A stretch of 64,000 nucleotides of DNA from Clostridium tepidiprofundi DSM 19306 (GTDB lineage: Bacteria; Bacillota; Clostridia; Clostridiales; Clostridiaceae), in contig NZ_LTBA01000008.1 of the NCBI RefSeq assembly GCF_001594005.1, positions 25,979 to 89,978 of the forward strand. Reading direction: 5' to 3'. The notes below the pieces were generated by a model. That model did not search any database. It saw only the letters and a list, made by a program, of their open reading frames with translations, and was not told where the DNA came from. The stretch's first letter is position 1, and each line of letters starts with the position of its first letter. Of the stretch, positions 57,172 to 64,000 are shown piece by piece. A program made the position numbers and the translations under genes.

Positions 57172-58158
57172 TCATTTTCTTTTGAAATTCCAAGTAAAAC
57201 CCTCTCTGATTTTCTGTAAAACCATTAATATTGTTCCTAAAAAAAGAGGTATAATATAATAAAAAACTCTATATATCAGCAAAATAGCCAATGCCTGTTC
57301 TGATTTGATTCCCATAAGTTCTAATCCTAATATCGCAATGAAATCAAATGAACCCAACCCTGATGGAATAAGACTCAATATGCCTGCTGTTGCTGCAACA
57401 CTAAAAATCCCTAATATCTGTTCAATTCTAATGTGACCTGCAATTAAAGTACTTATAAAGTAAAAAAAACTACCAGCTGTAAACCATTCTATAATAGATG
57501 CAAAAAAAAGATCAAACTTTAATCGAGGCGATGAATTTATGTTGTTAACTTTTGAAAATATTTTATTCTTTAAAAATGTAACCTTATTAATAAAAAAATA
57601 TACAGGCATATATAATGAAAATATCACAAGCCCAATTGTAAGCCAACGATAGCGATTCAGTATTGGCTCAACATCAAAAACATGTACTATATCCAATAAT
57701 GTCATAACAGATAATCCTGTTATGCATGCAGGAATTATTAGCAAATTAAAATAAGCTAGCTTTTTGGAATCAATATTTTCATCTTTATACATCATAGTTC
57801 TTAGTGTAGCTCCTGCTATTCCACCTAGCCCAACAGCATTATTAAATGTATTTGCTACCCAACCAACATTGAAAATTTTAAACATTGAAATTTCTTGTTT
57901 ATACTCCCTCACAACTGCAAAGTCATACAATGACATTGTACTAACTGCAACTATACCACCTAAAAATAAAAACACTATGTTCGATATACTCATATTATGC
58001 AATATTTCAAAAGCTTCATTTATGTTAATGCTCTTTAACTGATGAATTCCTATTGTTAATATTAAAACTATTATAAAAATAGGCATAACCATTTTTATAA
58101 TCTGTTTTTTATGTGTGCCACAAAAATGCCTTATGCTAGTAAATACCTTAAAAATCAA
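57172..58158 (-). CDS. MprF-type lysylphosphatidylglycerol flippase-domain membrane protein
   Basis: A 328-residue polytopic protein (seven to eight helices) of the LPG_synthase_TM (UPF0104) family, with the family motifs NTFNNAVGLGGIAGATLR near 110 and PSGLGSFDFIAILGLELMG near 275. It lacks the aminoacyl-PG synthase domain of MprF, so it may flip a lipid-linked or glycolipid substrate. The TTG at 58158 has GGAGG eight bases upstream and is preferred; the frame opens earlier at 58173. Transcribed alone. Confidence 0.85.
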   Translation of the reverse strand: MIFKVFTSIRHFCGTHKKQIIKMVMPIFIIVLILTIGIHQLKSININEAFEILHNMSISNIVFLFLGGIVAVSTMSLYDFAVVREYKQEISMFKIFNVGWVANTFNNAVGLGGIAGATLRTMMYKDENIDSKKLAYFNLLIIPACITGLSVMTLLDIVHVFDVEPILNRYRWLTIGLVIFSLYMPVYFFINKVTFLKNKIFSKVNNINSSPRLKFDLFFASIIEWFTAGSFFYFISTLIAGHIRIEQILGIFSVAATAGILSLIPSGLGSFDFIAILGLELMGIKSEQALAILLIYRVFYYIIPLFLGTILMVLQKIREGFTWNFKRK

Positions 58159-58280
58159 TCTCATTACCTCCAAACATTTTCATTGTTTGATATATGTCAT
58201 CGATATACATTTTAATTAATTTATAACATTTTATTATGTCAGATATAAACCATTATAACATATATATTTCATTTTTTAAC

Positions 58281-58320
58281 AAAAAACTAAAACCTACTAT
58301 ATTGGAGTAAGTTTTAGTTT
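58281..58320 (-). terminator. Rho-independent terminator of the DegT gene
   Basis: AAACTAAAAC-TACT pairs with AGTA-GTTTTAGTTT around a short loop, with TTTTTTG following on the minus strand. Confidence 0.8.
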
Positions 58321-58353
58321 CCACAATATTAACATATTGTATTTTTATATTAT

Positions 58354-59532
58354 CTAAATCATTTTTTCTACACACTTTATAACTTCTTCTACAATATACT
58401 TTGCATCATTCAAATCAAGTTTTGAATACAATGGGAGTGAAATCTCATTCTTGTATTGATTATATGCATTTGGATAATCATTTATTGAATATCCTATATT
58501 TTTATACAATGTAAACATTGGAAGAGGTGTAAAATGAACATTGGTTGCTATTCCTATTTCAGCAAGCCTTTGTATAACTAAATCTCTTTCGCTTTCACCA
58601 AATCCATTTATTCTAAGTGGATAGAGATGATATGATGTTTCATTATTCTCATTTTTATCAAATGGAATAGTAGCCCATTCTTTATTTTTTAAAGCTTCAT
58701 TATATATGTTAAATATTAATTTGCGTTTTTCAAGAATGTCATCATATCTTTCAAGTTGAGCTAATCCAATTGCTGCATTTATATCTGTCATGTTGCATTT
58801 AAATCCATCTGTTATAACATCATATTTCCATGCTCCTGCTTTCATTTTAGATAATGCATCCTTCGACTGTCCATGGAGAGAAGTTATTTTAAGCTCTTTT
58901 TTGAGCTCTTCTTTACCTAAGAAATTATTATTATTAAATGTAATTGCTCCTCCTTCTGCAGTCGTTAAATTTTTTACAGCATGAAATGAAAAAATATGAA
59001 AATCAGCTTGACTTCCAACTCTTTCTCCTTTATACTTGGCTCCAAAAGCATGTGCTGAATCCGACATAAATATTATGTCTTCTCTTTTCTTATCCTTCAA
59101 AATTTTTCTTACAGCATCATAATCCACAGGAACACCAGCAAAGTCAACTGTTATTACTGCCTTCGTTTTTGGAGTAATAGCTTCACTAAGTTTTTCTAAA
59201 TCAATCAAGAAACTATCTTTGTCAACATCCACAAATTTAGGCTTAATTCCTCTATGAAGTATTATATTTGATGTAGCTGTATATGTATATGGTGTTGTAA
59301 TAATCTCATCTCCATGCGATATATTAAAAACTTTTAAAATCAATTCCATACCAGCAGTAGCACTTGAAAGAGCAACAACATTGTTGACATTTAAGTATTC
59401 ACCCATTTTTTTTTCAAATTCTGATGTCTTAGGTCCTGTTGTAATCCATCCTGATTCTAATACATCCATTACCATTTTTTTCTCCAAATCTGTTATATCT
59501 GGTGGAGAAAAAGGTATCTTTTTTCCTGTCAT
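58354..59532 (-). CDS. DegT/DnrJ/EryC1/StrS aminotransferase
   Basis: A 392-residue PLP-dependent sugar aminotransferase. The start SPPDITDLEKKMVMDVLESGWITTGP is usual for the family; the PLP Lys is in FSFHAVKNLTTAEGG near 187, and SDSAHAFGAKYKG near 160 holds the Asp ring ligand. It would aminate a nucleotide-activated keto sugar for a surface glycan. AAGGAAG precedes the ATG. No other sugar-nucleotide gene is near. A remnant IS605-type element lies just upstream, about 60 bases away. Confidence 0.92.
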   Translation of the reverse strand: MTGKKIPFSPPDITDLEKKMVMDVLESGWITTGPKTSEFEKKMGEYLNVNNVVALSSATAGMELILKVFNISHGDEIITTPYTYTATSNIILHRGIKPKFVDVDKDSFLIDLEKLSEAITPKTKAVITVDFAGVPVDYDAVRKILKDKKREDIIFMSDSAHAFGAKYKGERVGSQADFHIFSFHAVKNLTTAEGGAITFNNNNFLGKEELKKELKITSLHGQSKDALSKMKAGAWKYDVITDGFKCNMTDINAAIGLAQLERYDDILEKRKLIFNIYNEALKNKEWATIPFDKNENNETSYHLYPLRINGFGESERDLVIQRLAEIGIATNVHFTPLPMFTLYKNIGYSINDYPNAYNQYKNEISLPLYSKLDLNDAKYIVEEVIKCVEKMI

Positions 59533-59591
59533 TATATATACTTCCTTTCATACTCGACTTATAAATAATATTATATTAACAATATTATTTT

Positions 59592-60066
59592 GTGAACTAC
59601 TTCGACCACAAGGGTACGAAGCTTCTTTATAGAAAGTTTGCTGTTTAAGTTTCCTCTAACAAAAGTTAGATAGCCTTATTTCTATGGGCGAGAACACTTG
59701 CCCTTATCCCTCATAACGTAAGCTAACTTGGGAATACATTAGGTTGCGATACCTTGTATATTTTACGCATAGAAGGATTACTCTATGCAACCTTACATAT
59801 ACAGTTATCAAAGAACTATAATACCAACGATTTAGTATTTGTGCCAGTGACCTAATCTTGCATAATGTATGTCAAACGTTGGTATGCCAACATCCATAAT
59901 AGCAAAGGCTATCCCTTATTTTTCAAAGGGCAAATTAGCTACCTGCATACAGGTGTTAGGGTGACACTTATATTATAACAGTTTTCTTAAATAATAACCA
60001 TATCGAATGGTTATTATTTAAAGTCCTTACATCCACAGGCACAAGGCACAGTGGTTTTACGGACTA
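59592..60066 (-). mobile_element. Protein-less IS605-type element with an omegaRNA-like right end
   Basis: About 475 bp. On the minus strand it begins at the left with CGTAAAACC and ends with GAAGCTTCG-loop-CGAAG then TAGTTCAC, the layout I associate with the right end/guide RNA of clostridial IS605 TnpB elements. It holds a 13-base stem (AAATAATAACCAT) near 60000, a GCATAGA/TCTATGC hairpin near 59770 and no open frame for TnpA or TnpB. Part is shared with 61809-62005. It stands right before degT. Naming rests on recall and structure; no TnpB is in the window. Confidence 0.5.
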
Positions 60067-60117
60067 AATTATAAAAAATGAGAATACAATGGGAAGTATT
60101 AATTTATATTTTTTCAT
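60064..60117 (-). pseudogene. Truncated signal-peptide ORF
   Basis: Strong ribosome site GGAGGG eight bases before ATG, then MKKYKLILPIVFSFFII and TAG, 17 residues that look like a signal peptide. The frame ends where the IS605-type element begins, so the gene was probably cut by the insertion. The rest of 60118-60349 shows only AT-rich sequence. Confidence 0.4.
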
Positions 60118-60349
60118 TTGATGTCCCTCCTTCTATTGAATAAAAACAGCATCAATATTACCTGTTTTTATAGCTTCTAATACTTTACTTTTATCATTTT
60201 TGCTTAATTGTAACATATAACTATATCTCTTTAGAATACTATTAGTCTATATGTTTAATTCTACAAAAATTTTGAAAACCATTTTTAAAAATAAATATTT
60301 CAAGAAAAAATCATATTCACTAGCTCTAGAAATTATTAGATCAAAATTT

Positions 60350-61561
60350 TTAATTTATTCCATCTATTTTTTCAAATCCCTTACTAAAATCAGCATCCAT
60401 TTTTTTTATTAATTTTCCATCTTTACTAAAATACCATATTCCACTTTTTGTCATTATACTTATAAGTTTATTATCATAATTCAAAGGAAATACTTTGCCT
60501 AATTTATATTTATGCTTTATATTTAAGCTTTCATCTAAAAAGTAAATCGTATCCCTGTCCATAAAAATTTTGTGATTACTGTGCCAAATAAATAAAGTAT
60601 ATTTAGGTTCTATTGTTACTTCTCCGGTAAGACTAACTACCCCATATAACTTTTTTTGCCTAAAAATAAAGCCACTTTTATCAAATCCATCAAAATATAT
60701 CTCATCATACTTAGTTCCAATAATAAAATGTCCTTTTTTATCTATGATTCCTTCTTTTAAATTATTATTTGAATCATATTCTCCTACTATCGAATATCCT
60801 TCTTTAAATATGCTTGCCTTTTGAAAAGAAGGTTTTATAACCCATTTACCACTTTTATCCACATAACCCCATTTTCCTTTTAACTTTACTGCAGCTAAGC
60901 CCTGTGAAAATTTTTCTGCATCTTCAAAAGTAGGCCTAATAATCCACTTTCCACTTTTATTTATAAAACCACATTTTGCATTTACCCATACTGCAGCTAA
61001 TCCTTCTGAAAATGATTGTATCTTCTGGAAAGTAGGTTTTATAATCCATTTGCCATTCTTGTCCACAAACCCCCATTTCCCGTTTTCTCTTACTGCAGCT
61101 AATCCTTCTCTAAATCCATAAGTAAATCCATACTTAGGTTCGATAACCCATTTCCCTGTTTTATCTATATAGCCCCATTTATTATCTATACGCATCAACC
61201 ATAATCCATCATAAACCTCTACATACCGCCCTTCTACCCTACTTATTTTATTCTCATTTTTATCAATTAGATATCCATTATCATTATTATCTTTTACATA
61301 AGCTACCCCATTAATAAAGCTAGAAACTCTTTTATATTTAGGTTCTATAACCACCTGTCCATTCTTATTCATAAAACCATATCGAACTAACCCATCTGTA
61401 TATGTACCATTTCCACCCTTGCTTATTATATATAATTCGCCATCTTCAATCGGTTTAATATTTTTACTGTTTTTACTTGAAATTATTACAACTCTTAATC
61501 CTACTATACATAATAGAACAAATATTAGAATTAATGTTATTATTTTTTTATTAATTGACAT
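60350..61561 (-). CDS. WG beta-repeat protein, membrane-anchored
   Basis: A 403-residue protein: N-terminal membrane helix or uncleaved signal (8-28), then about six WG-type repeats (KWGYIDKTGKWVIEPKY at 130-146, KWGFVDKNGKWIIKPTF, KCGFINKSGKWIIRPTF, KWGYVDKSGKWVIKPSF). No lipobox. These repeats form a beta-rich surface domain of unknown binding role. Repeat DNA is similar between units, so recombination between them is possible. AGGAGG precedes the ATG. It is a divergent paralogue of the lipoprotein at 62087. Confidence 0.85.
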   Translation of the reverse strand: MSINKKIITLILIFVLLCIVGLRVVIISSKNSKNIKPIEDGELYIISKGGNGTYTDGLVRYGFMNKNGQVVIEPKYKRVSSFINGVAYVKDNNDNGYLIDKNENKISRVEGRYVEVYDGLWLMRIDNKWGYIDKTGKWVIEPKYGFTYGFREGLAAVRENGKWGFVDKNGKWIIKPTFQKIQSFSEGLAAVWVNAKCGFINKSGKWIIRPTFEDAEKFSQGLAAVKLKGKWGYVDKSGKWVIKPSFQKASIFKEGYSIVGEYDSNNNLKEGIIDKKGHFIIGTKYDEIYFDGFDKSGFIFRQKKLYGVVSLTGEVTIEPKYTLFIWHSNHKIFMDRDTIYFLDESLNIKHKYKLGKVFPLNYDNKLISIMTKSGIWYFSKDGKLIKKMDADFSKGFEKIDGIN

Positions 61562-61702
61562 TTCTACTATTTCCTCCTGTTAAATAAGCGTATATCAATT
61601 TTATCTCTTTCGAAAATATATTCCCCATTCAATTCTACATCCACACAAAACATTACCAATAGAGTATTAATAATGACATTATACCATACAGTCCCTATTA
61701 TT

Positions 61703-61764
61703 AACATCCTAAAAATACCAAAAAGAAGAGTTCCAGGCTACCGCCTTCATAATATAATAGGACG
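61703..61764 (-). repeat. Shared leader repeat, copy 1
   Basis: AACATCCTAAAAATACCAAA and GAAGAGTTCCAGGCTACCGC recur at 63446-63504 with one or two changes, each upstream of a WG-repeat gene. The order on the minus strand is GGTAGCCTGGAACTC then GGTATTTTTAGGATG. It may be a transposon end or a leader element. Confidence 0.55.
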
Positions 61765-61808
61765 TTTCATTTCCTATTGGGTTTTTTCCATTTTTTACTT
61801 TTATTTCC

Positions 61809-62005
61809 CTTGTATATTTTACATGCTGAAGGAATTGCTCAGCACAACCTTATATATACAGTTGTCGAAGAACTCTCATACTACCGTTGTAATATTTGTG
61901 CCAGTAACCTAATCTTGCATAATTGGTATTTACAAGCTACATAGAATAGCTTGTAAATACTGGATTGATTCATCCACTGAGACAAGCAACGGAGGTTTTA
62001 CGAGC
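61809..62005 (-). mobile_element. Truncated IS605-type element
   Basis: About 195 bp matching parts of 59753-60064: CTTGTATATTTTAC, AGTTGTCGAAGAACT, TTTGTGCCAGTAACCTAATC, and the left end GGTTTTACG. The right end with the TAGTTCAC block is missing. The hairpin at 61825 uses TGCTGA/TCAGCA where copy 1 uses GCATAGA/TCTATGC, so pairing is kept while bases changed. Confidence 0.5.
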
Positions 62006-62021
62006 TATTTCTATAAATAAT

Positions 62022-62066
62022 AAAAAAGGAGTTATCGTACTAAATGATTAGTATTATAACTCCTTA
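62022..62066 (-). terminator. Rho-independent terminator of the WG-repeat lipoprotein
   Basis: On the minus strand AAGGAGTTAT pairs with ATAACTCCTT, with an inner ACTAA/TTAGT stem, then TTTTTT. Confidence 0.85.
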
Positions 62067-62086
62067 CTCTCTAAAGAAGCTTTGAA

Positions 62087-63370
62087 TTATCTTACATATT
62101 TGCCTTTTAAAAAATAATAATCTTTCCATATGTAGTTTCCATTAATATCTATATAACCTTGAGTATTACCATTGATTCTAACATACGCCAATCCATCTTT
62201 AAAATCATCGGCATGATCAAATTGAAGATTAATTACTATTTCGCCCCTATTATTTATATAACCATATTGCTTAAATAGGGTTTCATCATTTCTTATACCT
62301 ACTACCGCTAAACCATCTGAAAAATCACCTGCAAAATAATATTTTGGTTCTACTAATATATTACCATTATTATCTATATAACCAAAATTTAGTCCCCCAT
62401 CTTTTTTATTTTTCCCTATAACAGCTATACCATTTGAAAAATCCTTTGCAAAGTCAAATTTAGCATCTATGACTATATTTCCATTCTTGTTTATATATCC
62501 TTCTTTATAAGCTTCATTTTCAAAAACGGCTAATCCCTCTGAAAAATTACTGACATTATGAAACTTAGGTTTAATAACAACATTACCTTTTTTATCTATA
62601 AACCCATATTTTTTTTCACTATCTTCATCGACAGCTATAGCAGCTAACCCCTCTGAAAACTTTTCTGCATCTATATATTTAAAATCTATTACTATATCAC
62701 CTTTTTTATTTATATATCCGTATCTTTTAATACCTCCTTCTTTGATTGCAACAGATGCTAATCCCTCTGAAAAATCTTGTGCTTTATAAAATTGTGGTTT
62801 GATAACCATCTTTCCTTCTTTATTTATATACCCATACTTTTTTTTGCCGTCTTCTTCAACAGCTACAAATGCTAATCCCTCTGAAAAATTACCTGCATCA
62901 ACATATTTAACTTCTGTTATTAGGTTCCCTTTTCTATTCACATAACCATAATAAAATTTAATATTCTCATTTATATTTCCAACTTTAGCTACGCCTTCTT
63001 TAAAATCTTCTGCAATACTAAACTGTGGTTTAATAACTTCTTTTGCTTTTCGATTTATAAATCCATATTTAATAGAATTTTTATCTTCAACAGCAAATGT
63101 TGCTAAATCCTCTTTAAAGTTACCCACTCCACAGAATTTAGGCTCAATAACTATATTGCCTTTTTTATCAATATACCCGTATTTTTTAATACCATCTTTC
63201 GTATCTTTAGATATAATAAATAAAGTCTTTTCTGATTTATTATTATTCGTTTTAGGAGAAGTTATATTGCTAGAATATGATATATTACTTGCTTTTTTAC
63301 ATCCTCCAAATAATGCAACAATTATAATCATTATCACCATTAAAAATATCTTGTTTAAATTCTTAACCAT
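62087..63370 (-). CDS. WG beta-repeat lipoprotein
   Basis: A 427-residue lipoprotein: signal helix 8-21, lipobox LFGGC with Cys at 24, a Ser/Asn-rich spacer (25-48), then nine or so WG-type repeats of about 40 residues (pattern YGYINKEGKMVIKPQF then F-EGLA). Most repeats have Tyr-Gly in place of Trp-Gly. Probably displayed outside the cell. GAGGTGG precedes the ATG. It ends at a strong terminator and is paralogous to the neighbour at 60350, though with different anchoring. Confidence 0.85.
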   Translation of the reverse strand: MVKNLNKIFLMVIMIIIVALFGGCKKASNISYSSNITSPKTNNNKSEKTLFIISKDTKDGIKKYGYIDKKGNIVIEPKFCGVGNFKEDLATFAVEDKNSIKYGFINRKAKEVIKPQFSIAEDFKEGVAKVGNINENIKFYYGYVNRKGNLITEVKYVDAGNFSEGLAFVAVEEDGKKKYGYINKEGKMVIKPQFYKAQDFSEGLASVAIKEGGIKRYGYINKKGDIVIDFKYIDAEKFSEGLAAIAVDEDSEKKYGFIDKKGNVVIKPKFHNVSNFSEGLAVFENEAYKEGYINKNGNIVIDAKFDFAKDFSNGIAVIGKNKKDGGLNFGYIDNNGNILVEPKYYFAGDFSDGLAVVGIRNDETLFKQYGYINNRGEIVINLQFDHADDFKDGLAYVRINGNTQGYIDINGNYIWKDYYFLKGKYVR

Positions 63371-63445
63371 TATTTATCCACCTCATTTTCATATCATATA
63401 CGCACAACTTTACTTTTTTAAACACACTAATACGATAGTCATTTC

Positions 63446-63504
63446 AACATCCTAAAAATACCAAAAGAAGAGTTCCAGGCTACCGCTCTCATAATAGTAT
63501 GTCC
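63446..63504 (-). repeat. Shared leader repeat, copy 2
   Basis: Second copy of the block at 61703-61764, 75 bases upstream of the WG lipoprotein start. From 63505 to 63700 I see only AT-rich sequence. Confidence 0.55.
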
Positions 63505-63731
63505 AAGAATTGTGTTTTTTTGTATATAAACCTAAGACTTCTCCACACAACAATATTATTGTAAAATAATGTATTTTTTGGCACTTTCTATGGTTTCATT
63601 TTACTTGTAAAAAGGAAATAATTCAAGTGCTAATAGTTTTAAGTATTTTATATTTTGCAAATATTCTAAATTTGAAAAAATAAGTTGGCTATTTAATATT
63701 TCTTGTGTAGAAAAACTTTACAAATAAAAAA

Positions 63732-63794
63732 TGCATTTGCTATTATTGTAGTGAGAACAGCAATAATACCCCAACAAAGGAGAAAGCAAATGCA
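63732..63794 (+). promoter_or_regulatory. Hairpin that would pair with a start codon
   Basis: TGCATTTGCT at 63732-63741 is the exact complement of AGCAAATGCA at 63785-63794, which contains the ATG of the ORF at 63790. Inside, TATTATTG pairs with CAATAATA. The AAAGGAG ribosome site lies in the internal bulge. Confidence 0.5.
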
Positions 63795-63891
63795 ATATAA
63801 TTATATCAAAATTTCATTAGACTTACCAGAGTTTCATATTAAATGCAGAGATTTCGCATCAAAATTCCAGTTAAAAATTTGTTTTTACTAA
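63790..63891 (+). pseudogene. Transposase N-terminal fragment (probable)
   Basis: A 33-codon frame, MQYNYIKISLDLPEF then a different tail and TAA. The start recalls the first residues of ISL3-like transposases, and it has AAAGGAG seven bases upstream, but the rest of a transposase is absent up to 63900. The family assignment is by memory and weak. Beyond it, 63892-64000 holds an AAGCCT/AGGCCTT hairpin and a CCTCCCCCTACCCC stretch with no recognised role. Confidence 0.35.
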
Positions 63892-64000
63892 AATTTATTT
63901 TTTTTACATTTACTTAAATAACTGGGAAGCCTGCAAACCGATAGGCCTTAAAAATAGTTACACCTCCCCCTACCCCAAGAAATTTTAATGATTAATTTCC

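Overview
The window is a stretch of chromosome from an endospore-forming, strongly AT-rich Clostridia-type Firmicute. I infer this from four things: frequent TTG and GTG starts behind strong GGAGG-type ribosome sites, U-tailed hairpin terminators, the syntenic block yabG-veg-sipL-ispE, and a dense set of sporulation and germination genes (spoIIR, ypeB, two gerA-type operons, spoVAF, yabG, sipL, four cotS-like genes). Most genes lie on the minus strand. No rRNA, tRNA or CRISPR array was seen.

Layout. 1-10.6 kb is housekeeping: prmC (cut by the window edge), a DUF1385 membrane protein, tdk, an inverted rpmE, rho, pyrG, a DnaA-C-like small protein, a sensorless sigma54 activator, and the cluster ddl / MnmA-like PP-loop enzyme / DUF1934. 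10.9-17.2 kb holds ypeB, spoIIR and a gerAA-AB-AC operon. 17.2-24.3 kb holds ispE, a coiled-coil repeat protein, sipL, veg and yabG, separated by long non-coding mosaics of a repeated, hairpin-rich sequence family. 24.3-31.4 kb is a spore-coat cluster in which a divergent cotS/glycosyltransferase pair occurs twice. 31.6-38.0 kb has a GNAT gene, queH, a second ger operon and rlmI. 38.0-42.4 kb holds another repeat mosaic, a chimeric GNAT/gmhA pseudogene, a radical SAM gene, yitT and a small basic protein. 42.5-47.9 kb is a cobalamin-riboswitch-controlled uptake operon (btuF, btuC, btuD with a fused extra domain, a TIM-barrel protein, DIP1984). 48.0-53.4 kb is a C39-like membrane protein and a complete arginine-to-spermidine operon (speA, speD, speE, speB) behind an XRE-cupin regulator. 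53.6-59.5 kb holds a large glutamine synthetase, a lone spoVAF, an MprF-type flippase and a DegT aminotransferase. 59.5-64 kb holds two WG-repeat surface proteins mixed with IS605-type remnants and a transposase fragment.

How the parts work together. The Ger proteins, SpoVAF and YpeB serve germination. SpoIIR, YabG, SipL, CotS and the GT4 enzymes build the spore and its coat. The spe genes form one pathway: arginine to agmatine (SpeA), to putrescine (SpeB), to spermidine (SpeE, with decarboxylated SAM from SpeD). The B12 cluster imports a corrinoid.

The most unusual material is non-coding. It includes (i) a five-site mosaic repeat family with 68-bp units carrying a covarying hairpin, (ii) two MITE-like families with paired terminal repeats, (iii) IS605-like remnants, one resembling a complete but protein-less element with an omegaRNA-like right end, (iv) a 103-bp inverted-repeat insertion that splits a ribosome-binding site from its gene, and (v) a perfect consensus promoter with no recognisable gene. 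All assignments come from reading the sequence; no database search was run.
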